17,650 nt of DNA from Dehalococcoidia bacterium (GTDB lineage Bacteria; Chloroflexota; Dehalococcoidia; Dehalococcoidales; UBA1222): positions 1 to 17,650 of the forward strand of contig WQXK01000015.1 in assembly GCA_009784845.1 (NCBI GenBank). The letters are read 5' to 3'. Below the pieces are notes generated by a model, which was not told where the DNA came from, made no database searches, and worked only from the letters and a program-made list of their open reading frames with translations. The translations under genes were made by a program, and so were the position numbers. Of this stretch, positions 1 to 7,751 are shown in pieces (within the stretch, counting starts at the first letter, position 1; each line of letters starts with the position of its first letter).

Positions 1-601
1 CGGGGAGTTCGGCATAGGTAGAGTCTGCCATAAGCAGCAATACGCCCTGCGAGCCAACCTGTGCCAAACGCGACAGGTCCGTTGGCGGCCCGCTCACAGG
101 CGTGTAGTCCAGCTTAAAATCACCGGTATGCACGATTGTGCCAACCGGCGTACGTATAATAAGCCCCACGGCGTCAGGTATGCTGTGGCATACGGGGAAA
201 AGCTCCACCGTAAAACGCCCTGCGCTGAAATGCCCGCCAGGCGCCACCACATTAAACTTGGTCTGCGAAAGTATCTTGCGTTCTTTGAGCTTAACCGAAA
301 TTAGCCCTTTGGCCAGCTTGGTGCAATGAATAGGCACATTCAGATGCGGCAGTACGTAAGGCAATGCCCCGATGTGATCCTCATGCGCATGCGTGATGAC
401 TATGCCGCGCACCTTGCTTTTATGCTCCAGCAGATAGCTAATGTCCGGAATAAGCAGGTCAACGCCAAGCATTTCCTCATCGGGAAACATAAGCCCTGCA
501 TCAATAACCAGAATATCCTCGCCGTACTCTACGGCTGTCATATTCTTACCTATTTCCCCCAGACCACCCAGGGGAATAATCTTTAGTTTTTCTTTCATCA
601 T
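1..601 (-). CDS. rnj: Ribonuclease J, N-terminal part (cut by window edge)
   Basis: Metallo-beta-lactamase/beta-CASP ribonuclease that matures and degrades RNA (5'-exonuclease and endonuclease) in the cytoplasm. About 200 N-terminal residues are present and the rest lies beyond position 1. Seen directly: the RNase J opening GGLGEIGKNM (residues 12-21), the zinc motif HAHEDH (71-76, followed by IGALPY), the metal-binding His139 in CHSIPD, and the metal-binding Asp161 in HTGDFKLD. Most homologues read HGHEDH, so Ala72 is a small variation that leaves every metal ligand intact. Two adjacent ATGs (601 and 598) are possible. AAGG, overlapping the stop codon of the upstream uracil-DNA glycosylase gene, serves as ribosome binding site. 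The gap to that gene is only 9 nt, so the two are surely co-transcribed and probably translationally coupled. Confidence 0.95.
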   Translation of the reverse strand, partial: MMKEKLKIIPLGGLGEIGKNMTAVEYGEDILVIDAGLMFPDEEMLGVDLLIPDISYLLEHKSKVRGIVITHAHEDHIGALPYVLPHLNVPIHCTKLAKGLISVKLKERKILSQTKFNVVAPGGHFSAGRFTVELFPVCHSIPDAVGLIIRTPVGTIVHTGDFKLDYTPVSGPPTDLSRLAQVGSQGVLLLMADSTYAELP

Positions 602-610
602 TGGATATCC

Positions 611-1228
611 TTATAGCAACTTAAGCTGCTCAAAATCTGCTTTCTGAGGCTCCTGCGCCTGTATGGTTTCATTTTGCCTTTTTAGCTCGTCCAACAGGGC
701 GGGAATCTTCAACATGTCGGACTGGATGACGCTACGCAGACTGCCTTGGTGCAGCGCCGCCGCCGGATGGTACATGGCAAAATACAATATGCCGTCTTTT
801 TTCACAGCGGTGCCGTGAATCTGGCTTATGCTCTTGCCCGGCATGAACATGCCCATCGAATAACGCCCCAGCGTTACAATCATTTTTGGTTTGATAATAT
901 CGATCTGGCGTTCCAGATACGGCTTGCAATTGGCGATTTCCTGCGGTAACGGATCCCGATTTTCCGGCGGGCGCGTCTTGATGACATTGGTGATATACAC
1001 CTGCTCACGCTCAAGACCAATTGACCTTATCAGCTGAGTAAGGAACTGTCCCGCTGAGCCGACGAAAGGACGCCCCTGCTGGTCTTCATGCCAACCGGGG
1101 GCCTCGCCAATAAACATTATTTCGGCCTTTTCCGTGCCCTCGCCGGGTACAGCCTTAGTCCGCAGTTTGGAAATCTCGCACTTATGGCAGTTGCATATAG
1201 TCTGATAAAGCTCATCTAGAGCTGACAT
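611..1228 (-). CDS. Family 4 uracil-DNA glycosylase
   Basis: Base-excision repair enzyme that removes uracil from DNA. The 205 residues match the usual family 4 length. Seen: the N-terminal CxxC pair C14/C17 (with an extra C12), motif A GEAPG (41-45) with QGRPFVGSAG (51-60), NVIKTRPPENRDP (81-93), C101 in the NCKPYL stretch, and motif B MYHPAA (152-157). Family 4 enzymes usually hold a [4Fe-4S] cluster with four cysteines, the third in a KCRPP sequence. Here that position is Thr85, so one ligand appears to be missing or replaced, perhaps by C12. The last 25 residues are a polar tail rich in Q and E. The start at 1228 is right for the family but has no clear Shine-Dalgarno. The gene lies directly upstream of rnj and probably uses the promoter at 1273-1301. 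Confidence 0.93.
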   Translation of the reverse strand: MSALDELYQTICNCHKCEISKLRTKAVPGEGTEKAEIMFIGEAPGWHEDQQGRPFVGSAGQFLTQLIRSIGLEREQVYITNVIKTRPPENRDPLPQEIANCKPYLERQIDIIKPKMIVTLGRYSMGMFMPGKSISQIHGTAVKKDGILYFAMYHPAAALHQGSLRSVIQSDMLKIPALLDELKRQNETIQAQEPQKADFEQLKLL

Positions 1229-1272
1229 AGCATTATAACCAAGAACAAATTTGTGTTATACAATTACGGGCA

Positions 1273-1301
1273 ATGATAGCATGTACAATATGTCAAGTCA
1301 A
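1273..1301 (-). promoter_or_regulatory. Sigma-70-type promoter for the UDG-rnj operon
   Basis: On the minus strand TTGACT (1301-1296) is followed after exactly 17 nt by TATCAT (1278-1273). Each hexamer differs from consensus at one position. The predicted start, near 1266, would give a leader of about 38 nt before the UDG ATG. Inferred from sequence only. Confidence 0.5.
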
Positions 1302-1367
1302 TTTGAGTTAGCTTTGAGGCAGTGTCAAGCTATTGTAGGGTTTTCACTGCCAAAAGTGAATGGAGAA

Positions 1368-1604
1368 TTATTTTACCCCTTGGCGCTCCCTCAGCGCATC
1401 AAGCAACTCCTCGTGATATGCCTTATTCGGCAAAGCAATAACAAGAAGCCACGCCGCCATCCCCAGAAGACTAATAATCTTCCATGCGTCCTCATTACAT
1501 CCCTTAGCCGTGGCAACCTTGGCAAAAGCCCCGCATATCCAAAGATATATCCATATGACAACAGCCAAAACACTAAGGGCTAATAATAACAATAGGAACC
1601 ACAT
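1368..1604 (-). CDS. Small two-helix membrane protein, unknown function
   Basis: A 78-residue protein preceded by a strong ribosome binding site (AAGGAGG, 6 nt before the ATG at 1604), which is the main reason for calling it real. Residues 1-25 form a hydrophobic, probably N-out helix. A short basic loop follows (KVATAKGCNEDAWK), then a second helix (about 43-60) ending in ALPNK, and a charged C-terminal tail (HEELLDALRERQ). The pattern 'AK-x-x-G...W...LLG...LP-x-K' recurs in many short uncharacterised bacterial membrane proteins, but I cannot name a family. It is read in the same direction as the UDG-rnj genes, 139 nt upstream of UDG, which has its own promoter, so a functional link is not implied. 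No clear promoter was seen upstream. Confidence 0.65.
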   Translation of the reverse strand: MWFLLLLLALSVLAVVIWIYLWICGAFAKVATAKGCNEDAWKIISLLGMAAWLLVIALPNKAYHEELLDALRERQGVK

Positions 1605-1745
1605 AGCTTGCCTCCTTCATCGCAAATACTGAATTCCCAATGGTTATACTATCATTTAGTTAACCGATTATTCCAATATGGTGCAGTTATGATAGAATAA
1701 TTCGTATGTTGCGGCGATACTATTTACAGCAAAGATACGGAATCA

Positions 1746-2834
1746 ATGCCTAAAGCATTTTCCATCCTCATACCGACTTATAACGAACGCGATAACATCG
1801 CCCCGTTACTGGAACGCATTGCCGCAGCCTTGCCAGAACTTGACTACGAGGTGCTGTTCGTAGACGATAACAGCCACGACGGCACAACTGAGCTTATCAA
1901 CTCATTATCAAGCCATTATCCGACGCGGGTAATTGTACGCAAAGACAAACGCGGGTTGGCAACAGCCGTAACAGACGGCTTTGGCTGGGTTGACAGCGAC
2001 ACAGTATTGGTTATGGATGCCGATCTGCAGCACCCCCCGGAAATAATACCCTCTCTGATACAAGCCATACAAGACGGAGCAGATATCACCGTCGCCAGCC
2101 GTTATGTCAAGGGCGGTGGCACATCCGGATGGAGTACCATACGTAAAATTATCTCCGGCGGAGCCATCATGCTATCACACATCCTTTTGCCGCACAGCCG
2201 CCATGTTAAGGACCCCATGTCCGGCTTTTTCGCTTTCAAGCGCAGTGTCATTGATGGAGTTAAGCTGTCTCCCATCGGATACAAGATACTGTTGGAAATG
2301 CTGGTTGTAGGTAAAGCAGACAAGGTTAGTGAAGTACCATTCATGTTCTGCCTGCGCCAAAAAGGCGAAAGCAAGCTGAATATCAGTCAGGAAGGTGAAT
2401 ACCTAAGACATTTATTCAGCTTGATGCGCCGTAGCGGCGAGATAACGCGCTTCATGAAATTTCTACTGGTTGGTGCATCGGGTACAATTGTTAATCTTGG
2501 TTTGTTATGGCTGCTGCATGACCAAAACACGCTCGGGTGGGACATCCGCATTGCACTGCTTATAGCCATAGAGATATCCATTTTCACCAATTTTCTGCTT
2601 AACAACTACTTCACTTTCAGAGACCGCAGACAAAGCGGAGCCGGTGCATTCATAAAAAATTGCTTGCGTTATAATTTCATTAGTATACCTGCGGGACTGT
2701 TGAACTGGGTTACAACCGTCGTGTTGACCGACAAGTCCAATGGACCGTATATTATATTAAATCTAATTGGTATTGCCGTGGCTATGATTTGGAATTTTGT
2801 GGCCAACAGCTTATGGACATGGAACAAAAAGTGA
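1746..2834 (+). CDS. Polyprenyl-phosphate sugar synthase: GT2 domain fused to GtrA membrane domain
   Basis: A 362-residue fusion. Residues 1-230 are a GT-A fold family 2 glycosyltransferase of the dolichol-phosphate mannose synthase (DPM1) type: SILIPTYNERDNI (6-18), the nucleotide-binding DDNS (40-43), the metal-binding DADLQHP (91-97), the acceptor-loop ASRYVKGG (117-124) and the family signature around 196-212 (R..GESKLN). Residues 235-360 are a GtrA-type four-helix membrane domain (FLLVGASGTIVNLG at its start). It should transfer a sugar, probably mannose or glucose, from a nucleotide donor to a polyprenyl phosphate at the inner membrane face. The GtrA part may anchor the enzyme or help move the lipid-linked sugar across. 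It overlaps the downstream PMT-type gene, its likely consumer. Upstream of the ATG there is only a weak GGAA-type ribosome binding site. The exact sugar cannot be read from sequence. Confidence 0.92.
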   Translation: MPKAFSILIPTYNERDNIAPLLERIAAALPELDYEVLFVDDNSHDGTTELINSLSSHYPTRVIVRKDKRGLATAVTDGFGWVDSDTVLVMDADLQHPPEIIPSLIQAIQDGADITVASRYVKGGGTSGWSTIRKIISGGAIMLSHILLPHSRHVKDPMSGFFAFKRSVIDGVKLSPIGYKILLEMLVVGKADKVSEVPFMFCLRQKGESKLNISQEGEYLRHLFSLMRRSGEITRFMKFLLVGASGTIVNLGLLWLLHDQNTLGWDIRIALLIAIEISIFTNFLLNNYFTFRDRRQSGAGAFIKNCLRYNFISIPAGLLNWVTTVVLTDKSNGPYIILNLIGIAVAMIWNFVANSLWTWNKK

Positions 2835-4726
2835 AAGAGCGCCTCAGAAAGCTTGTACACTGGCAGTATTTTCCACTGCTTGTACTGCTTCTGGTAATAC
2901 TGGGGCTACATCTTTGCACCATCACCAGACCGGACACCCCGCTTTTTGATGAGCATCACTACGTAACTGACGCCCGCCGCATACTTACCGGAGAGGGCTC
3001 AGACCGCACGGAACACCCGCCACTGGGCAAACTCCTCATTGCAGGGGGCATTGAGTTGTTCGGTGATAACCAATGGGGCTGGCGCCTGCCGGAAATACTG
3101 CTCAGCACCGTGGCACTGGCAGTTTTTTACGATATCTGCCGCAAGCTGGGCACGTCGCATAAAACCGCCTTCATAGCCGTCATGCTACTTGGGCTGGATA
3201 ATCTCATGTTTATCCACAGCGGTATGGTCATGCTGGACATATACCTTGTCGTGTTTACCATATTCGCTTTTTGGTGTTATCTGAAAGGGCCGCGATGGTG
3301 GTGGCTGTGCGCAATATCAATCGGTTTGGCAGGGCTGTGCAAGTTCAGCGGAGCGCTAAGTGCCATACCCATCGGGCTACACTGGTTTATTACCTACATG
3401 TCAAATATGACCCCGCAGGCAGAAAAAACCACGGCAACTGCATCAGAGGACGATCTCGTCGATACACAAGAGAAGCCGGTTTTTGAGAGTGGGCAAATTG
3501 TAGATGGCAGCATCGCAGTAGCTGCGTCTGCCAATAGCACTCTAGTTGCTGAAGACAAGACTACCATATGCACATCAAGCGACACATCCAACCCAGCAGA
3601 AGCACCCCCACAGACATCTAGTGCAAAAAATACAAAACCACTTGCGAGGTTATGGCATATTTTTTCCAACCCCATCATATTCATATCATCCATGATGCTA
3701 GCGCCTATCACATTTTTCCTGTTTTACGGCATATTCGACATGATTATCCGCGGTGAATGGATCCCATTTATAGTATGGGGGCAATGGGACCAGGGAGTTC
3801 TTGGCACCATCAAAGGCGCTCTCAACAGCACCAACAGCATCAAATTCGCCTATGGAGGTGCTTTCCCGGCTAAGCCATGGGAGTGGATATTGTCGCCTAC
3901 GGGATCGCTACGCCTCTATGGTGCACTGTTCCAGCCGGAAAAATATGATACTTTTATATTGGCATACTGGTGGAGACCCAGCTATTCAGGCATAATCAGT
4001 CCATCAATGTGGCTCGGCGGACTGATGACAATACCATACGTCATATGGAAATCATTCAAGCAACACAGCGCCGCCATTTTCGTCGTATGCTGGATTATCG
4101 GGACATGGGTGATGTGGATTCCCATGTTCTTGCTCACCGAGCGCATCACTTACATGTTTTACTACCTGCCAACGCTGGGAGCAATTGCCATTGGTGTTGC
4201 GCTCATACTAACCGACTGGTTAAACAAGGCACAATCACTTAGCTCCGGCATAAGCAGGCACGTCTTAAAACTGACGGCTTGTTCTTTCCTGCTGGTTCAT
4301 TTGCTGTCTTTCTGCATCATATCACCGCTGCACCTATGGATATCCGTTCCGGTATGCGCCTTGCTGTTCCTCTTCTCTCTCTCTTACCTTGGTTTTGGCA
4401 GGCGTTTTACCATCCAGTTCGGCATCGCAGCATGTGTATCCGCCTTAATCATGCGCTTCGGCTCATATTGGCTCCTAAGAGGCTTGTTGGTAACAGGCTC
4501 TTACCCTTGGAAACTGCCGGACGTTACATTGCTATGGGCCGTGAGCGCCCTCATCGGGATAGCTTTGGCTTGGGGGCTTTTCGCGGTCATACATATGCGC
4601 AGCAGTGTTTTCCCGTGCCTGCGCGGGTTACCCAGAAGCCTTATGCGAAAACAAGCCAAAACAGAGGAAGCCTTAACCCAGCCAACCGATGAAACCGTTG
4701 ATGCAGACGAGCAGCCGCCAGCTTGA
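2813..4726 (+). CDS. PMT/GT39-type membrane glycosyltransferase (lipid-carrier dependent)
   Basis: Polytopic protein (637 residues from ATG 2813) with the O-mannosyltransferase fingerprint: the first-loop acidic pair in LFDEHHY (D46, E47), DARRIL, EHPPLGK (67-73), FGDNQWGWR (83-91) and a second acidic site in MVMLD. About a dozen hydrophobic helices follow. It probably transfers a sugar from polyprenyl phosphate to proteins or envelope glycans outside the membrane. The GT2-GtrA gene it overlaps would make the donor. The reading frame stays open back to a TTG at 2789, but ATG 2813 or 2819 is more plausible, and none has a clear Shine-Dalgarno, suggesting coupling. Odd: residues about 197-279 are an 83-residue polar, Ser/Thr/Ala-rich, helix-free insertion between membrane helices. 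The C-terminus is an acidic polar tail. Whether the target is a protein is inference. Confidence 0.88.
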   Translation: MDMEQKVKERLRKLVHWQYFPLLVLLLVILGLHLCTITRPDTPLFDEHHYVTDARRILTGEGSDRTEHPPLGKLLIAGGIELFGDNQWGWRLPEILLSTVALAVFYDICRKLGTSHKTAFIAVMLLGLDNLMFIHSGMVMLDIYLVVFTIFAFWCYLKGPRWWWLCAISIGLAGLCKFSGALSAIPIGLHWFITYMSNMTPQAEKTTATASEDDLVDTQEKPVFESGQIVDGSIAVAASANSTLVAEDKTTICTSSDTSNPAEAPPQTSSAKNTKPLARLWHIFSNPIIFISSMMLAPITFFLFYGIFDMIIRGEWIPFIVWGQWDQGVLGTIKGALNSTNSIKFAYGGAFPAKPWEWILSPTGSLRLYGALFQPEKYDTFILAYWWRPSYSGIISPSMWLGGLMTIPYVIWKSFKQHSAAIFVVCWIIGTWVMWIPMFLLTERITYMFYYLPTLGAIAIGVALILTDWLNKAQSLSSGISRHVLKLTACSFLLVHLLSFCIISPLHLWISVPVCALLFLFSLSYLGFGRRFTIQFGIAACVSALIMRFGSYWLLRGLLVTGSYPWKLPDVTLLWAVSALIGIALAWGLFAVIHMRSSVFPCLRGLPRSLMRKQAKTEEALTQPTDETVDADEQPPA

Positions 4727-4799
4727 TTTGTTGTCATATTTTTCTTTTCACAAGTCTAATCCCTGTGTTAAAACGTGCACAAATATGCTTGTATGCAAG

Positions 4800-4829
4800 T
4801 TGCCTAAAAGGGGTCTCTAGGATTAAAAT
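4800..4829 (+). promoter_or_regulatory. Possible promoter for glyA
   Basis: TTGCCT (4800-4805), 18 nt, then TAAAAT (4824-4829), placing a start near 4836 and a leader of about 45 nt. The surrounding 154-nt gap (4727-4880) holds no other convincing signal: no riboswitch fold and no strong terminator behind the PMT-type gene, so read-through from upstream is also possible. Confidence 0.35.
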
Positions 4830-4880
4830 ATAGCCCGTGCTGCCAAAGCAATTAATATTTTGTCCCCTAAGGAGAATTTT

Positions 4881-6128
4881 ATGAGCTCTCTTGCAAATGA
4901 AGATCCTGAAATAAGTTCTGCCATAGTCTTGGAAGGCAAGCGCCAGAAGGAAACCATCAACCTGATTGCCTCGGAAAACTACACTTCCGGTGCCGTGCTT
5001 GAAGCCCAAGGCTCTTTTTTGACCAATAAATATGCCGAGGGATACCCCGCCAAACGTTATTACGGTGGTTGCGGCAACATGGATACCATCGAAACTATTG
5101 CCATTGAGCGCGCACAGAAACTCTTCGGTGCCGAATACGCCAATGTCCAGCCGCATGCTGGGGCACAAGCCAATATGGCGGCATATTTCACCCTTATTGA
5201 GTATGGCGATACTGTTTTGGGCATGGAGTTGTCCCATGGCGGACATCTAACACATGGCTCACCGGTCAACTTTTCAGGCAAAGCCTATAATTTCATCAGC
5301 TACGGCATCAACCGCGAAACAGAGTGCATTGACTACGACGATATAGAGAAACTGGCAAAAGAACATCAGCCAAAGCTGATCGTTGCCGGAGCATCAGCTT
5401 ATCCGCGCATTATTGATTTTGAACGACTGCGTCAAATCGCCGATATGGTAGGAGCCAAAGTCTTGGTTGATATGGCTCATATTGCCGGCATTGTAGCAGC
5501 TGGACTTCATCCGTCACCGGTACCTTATGCCGACATTGTCACATCCACCACACACAAGACATTGCGCGGACCGCGCGGCGGATTCGCCCTGTGCAAACAA
5601 GACTACGCAAAGAAACTGGACTCCTCCGTCTTCCCGCGCATGCAGGGAGGACCTTTGATGCACGTCATCGCAGGCAAGGCAGTGGCATTCCGTGAGGCTA
5701 TGCAAGCTGATTTTGTGGATTACCAGAAGCGCACGCTGCAAAATGCAGCCACCCTGGCGTGCGAGCTCAAGAAAGCAGGGTTGCGCCTTGTGAGCGGCGG
5801 AACCGATAACCACCTGGTGCTGGTTGACTTATCCGACACAGGCGTCAATGGGAAACAAGCCGAAGAATCGCTGGGGCATGCCGGCATTGTGGTCAACCGC
5901 AACACAGTGCCTTTCAGCACAGTCTATTCCCCGCGCGTCACCGCCGGAATGAGGCTTGGGGCATCGGCTGTCACCAGCCGCGGATTCGGTACGCAAGAAA
6001 TCGAAAGCATCGCCCGCTTTATCATTAAGATTATTGGCAATATTGATAACCCTGCCATAGAGAAGGAGGTCTTTGACGAAGTACAAGGCATTTGCCAAAG
6101 ATTTCCCGTTCCCGGAATAAGTGCATAA
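4881..6128 (+). CDS. glyA: Serine hydroxymethyltransferase
   Basis: PLP enzyme of 415 residues interconverting serine and glycine with transfer of a one-carbon unit to tetrahydrofolate. It is cytosolic and a main source of one-carbon units for purine, thymidylate and methionine synthesis. Seen: LIASENYTS (28-36), the substrate loop [16 protein letters not shown] (49-64), the PLP-ring aspartate/histidine region VDMAHIAG (196-203), and the Schiff-base lysine K226 in [17 protein letters not shown] 4881 is chosen because AAGGAG (4869-4874) lies 6 nt before it. An in-frame TTG at 4860 overlaps this ribosome binding site's upstream side and is unlikely. The length fits bacterial SHMTs. It is followed after 26 nt by prs, so the two form a nucleotide/one-carbon supply pair. 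Confidence 0.98.
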   Translation: MSSLANEDPEISSAIVLEGKRQKETINLIASENYTSGAVLEAQGSFLTNKYAEGYPAKRYYGGCGNMDTIETIAIERAQKLFGAEYANVQPHAGAQANMAAYFTLIEYGDTVLGMELSHGGHLTHGSPVNFSGKAYNFISYGINRETECIDYDDIEKLAKEHQPKLIVAGASAYPRIIDFERLRQIADMVGAKVLVDMAHIAGIVAAGLHPSPVPYADIVTSTTHKTLRGPRGGFALCKQDYAKKLDSSVFPRMQGGPLMHVIAGKAVAFREAMQADFVDYQKRTLQNAATLACELKKAGLRLVSGGTDNHLVLVDLSDTGVNGKQAEESLGHAGIVVNRNTVPFSTVYSPRVTAGMRLGASAVTSRGFGTQEIESIARFIIKIIGNIDNPAIEKEVFDEVQGICQRFPVPGISA

Positions 6129-6154
6129 GCAGTAGAGTAAAAAGGAGAGATACC

Positions 6155-7096
6155 ATGGAAGAGATGAAAGTTTTTGCCGGCAGAGCGCATCCTGCGCTGG
6201 CGCAAAGTATCTGTGATTATTTGGGCATGCCTCTGGGCAAATGTGAGGTCTCACAGTTTTCCAACGAAAACATCTTTGTCAGGATTTTGGAAAACGTGCG
6301 CGCGCGCGACGTGTTCGTCATCCAGCCGATATGCTCTCCGGTCAACACAAATTTGGTTGAATTACTCATCATGCTGGATGCTTTTTGGAGAGCCTCCGCC
6401 GGTCGCGTCACAGCCGTTATCCCATATTATGGCTACGGCCGCACAGATAAGAAGGACCAGCCACGCGTACCTATCACTGCCCGTCTTGTGGCAGACCTCA
6501 TCACGACAGCAGGAGCCTCGCGTGCCATGATGGTAGACCTGCACGCCGGGCAAATTCAAGGCTTCTTTAACATTCCGGTTGACGAACTGTCATCCCAAAA
6601 GCTCATCGCCGACTACATAAGGAAAAAACAAATAGATAACATGGTGGTGGTTGCCACAGATATTGGTATTTCCAAGAAATCGCGTGATTTGGCAGCGCGT
6701 CTTAAAGCACCTCTAGCAATTGTTGAAAAACGCCGCTTGGGCAACAACGACCAAACAGAAACACTGAATATCATCGGCGATGTGAAAGGCAAAGTCGCCA
6801 TCACGTTCGATGATGAAATTGACACAGCCGGCTCACTGGTAAATGCAGTGGATGCCCTGCTCAATGAAGGAGCGCAGGAAGTATACTCTTGCGCGACGCA
6901 TCCAGTGCTTTCCGGTCCGGCCATTGAGCGCATAGCAGCATCTCCGGTAAAAGAGATTATTGTCACCAACACTATTCCGCTGGCGGACAATAAGAACCTT
7001 GATAAAATTACGGTGTTGCCACTGGCTCCGTTATTGAGTGAGGCCATACATCGCGTTCATACAGGATTGTCCGTGGGAGCGATGTACGACGAGTAA
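6155..7096 (+). CDS. prs: Ribose-phosphate pyrophosphokinase (PRPP synthase)
   Basis: Makes PRPP from ribose 5-phosphate and ATP for nucleotide, His and Trp synthesis. 313 residues, a normal class I length. Start ATG 6155 has AAAGGAGA (6141-6148) in front. An in-frame upstream extension into glyA is not needed. Seen: NENIFVRI (38-45, matching the usual DGE-containing segment in place), PYYGYGRTDKKDQPR (90-104), the signature DLHAGQIQGFF (128-138), and the PRPP-binding loop DDEIDTAGS (219-227; usual form DDxIDTAGT). The flexible segment is ATDIGISKKSRDLA (168-181) where model enzymes have PDxGGxxRA, a divergence that leaves the core sites intact. It follows glyA closely, and a membrane protein gene begins 23 nt after its stop. 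Confidence 0.96.
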   Translation: MEEMKVFAGRAHPALAQSICDYLGMPLGKCEVSQFSNENIFVRILENVRARDVFVIQPICSPVNTNLVELLIMLDAFWRASAGRVTAVIPYYGYGRTDKKDQPRVPITARLVADLITTAGASRAMMVDLHAGQIQGFFNIPVDELSSQKLIADYIRKKQIDNMVVVATDIGISKKSRDLAARLKAPLAIVEKRRLGNNDQTETLNIIGDVKGKVAITFDDEIDTAGSLVNAVDALLNEGAQEVYSCATHPVLSGPAIERIAASPVKEIIVTNTIPLADNKNLDKITVLPLAPLLSEAIHRVHTGLSVGAMYDE

Positions 7097-7119
7097 GTCG
7101 GCTAGGAGTGTTTACACAC

Positions 7120-7605
7120 GTGCCTGATTCCACAGAGCCAACTGATAACGCAACGGAATGTTGCACAAAATCAAATACCGGTTGGTTCCGTGCGGCACTG
7201 GCATTACTCTGCTCCGGGTTTATACTAACCAGTTTTCGTCTAGATATTGGAGATATTGCACTCTACTCCACATGGATAGGTAGTATTCTAATAGCGCTTG
7301 GTCTCTGGATACTGAGGACAGAGAACAAACTTCTTGCTACTGCTCTCTATTGCAGTATTTTAATCCTGCTGATACACATGGCAGGCTATTGGATAGGCGT
7401 ATTTCCAGCAGGCGAAGCGAATAGTTCTCAAGTGGTATTTTCTATCTTTGCATCAATTGCTATTTCAGTTGTATGGGCATTCTTCTTATTCTCAGGGCTG
7501 CAAGATATTGCATCGAAATTGGGGGATGAGAAACTGGAAACCCGCTTATTTCATTGTTTTTTCTATATCTGTCATTCTATATCTTACTTCTTGCATGTCT
7601 CATAA
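7120..7605 (+). CDS. Hypothetical membrane protein, N-terminal piece
   Basis: 161 residues from GTG 7120, chosen because AGGAG (7104-7108) lies 11 nt before it. A GTG at 7108 overlaps that ribosome binding site. The N-terminus is polar with a Cys pair (ECC). Four hydrophobic stretches follow (about residues 20-36, 45-62, 72-90 and 102-122), then a charged segment ending in DEKLETRLFHCFF. The last 13 or so residues after the T6 run look out of frame: the natural hydrophobic continuation is in the -1 frame. No enzymatic motif is visible and no family is recognised. It is 23 nt behind prs and therefore probably in the same transcript. Confidence 0.55.
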   Translation: MPDSTEPTDNATECCTKSNTGWFRAALALLCSGFILTSFRLDIGDIALYSTWIGSILIALGLWILRTENKLLATALYCSILILLIHMAGYWIGVFPAGEANSSQVVFSIFASIAISVVWAFFLFSGLQDIASKLGDEKLETRLFHCFFYICHSISYFLHVS

Positions 7606-7739
7606 TTCCAATGCTCCTTTTTCTTGCCATACCTTATGCACTGTTTGTATTAATCAAGCTGCCATATACAATAAACCAGCTCAAAAAGGTGCCCCAGCTA
7701 GATGAACGTGAGATACAAGCCAAGCCCATCAACAAGTAG
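7554..7739 (+). CDS. Hypothetical membrane protein, middle piece in the -1 frame
   Basis: Open frame of 61 residues from TTG 7554, with no ribosome binding site of its own, so probably not translated independently. The useful part begins at the T6 run (7557-7562): two close hydrophobic helices (YLSFYILLLACLIIP and LLFLAIPYALFVLI), then a basic and polar linker (INQLKKVPQLDEREIQ) ending at TAG 7737-7739. It reads as the continuation of the upstream protein after a -1 shift, and as the N-terminal neighbour of the downstream piece, with which it shares its frame. Confidence 0.4.
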   Translation: MFFLYLSFYILLLACLIIPMLLFLAIPYALFVLIKLPYTINQLKKVPQLDEREIQAKPINK

Positions 7740-7751
7740 ATATGGCTGACT

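Noticed and set aside
1231..1240. TATAAT directly upstream of the UDG start codon on the minus strand
   Set aside because: Only 3 nt from the ATG, so transcription would begin inside the gene. The TTGACT-17-TATCAT pair upstream is better placed.
1343..1360. Inverted repeat TTCACT/AGTGAA as terminator of the small membrane protein gene
   Set aside because: Six weak pairs and no T run on either strand.
3394..3711. 105-codon open frame on the minus strand over the PMT insertion
   Set aside because: Antisense to the polar insertion of a well-supported gene and without start signals. The insertion itself is in frame with both flanking helices.
4727..4880. Glycine or folate riboswitch ahead of glyA
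   Set aside because: The gap is 154 nt and shows no paired conserved core or terminator. Only a plain promoter and ribosome binding site are visible.
4734..5246. 170-codon open frame on the minus strand
   Set aside because: It lies antisense to the firmly identified glyA start, has no ribosome binding site and its translation shows no family features.
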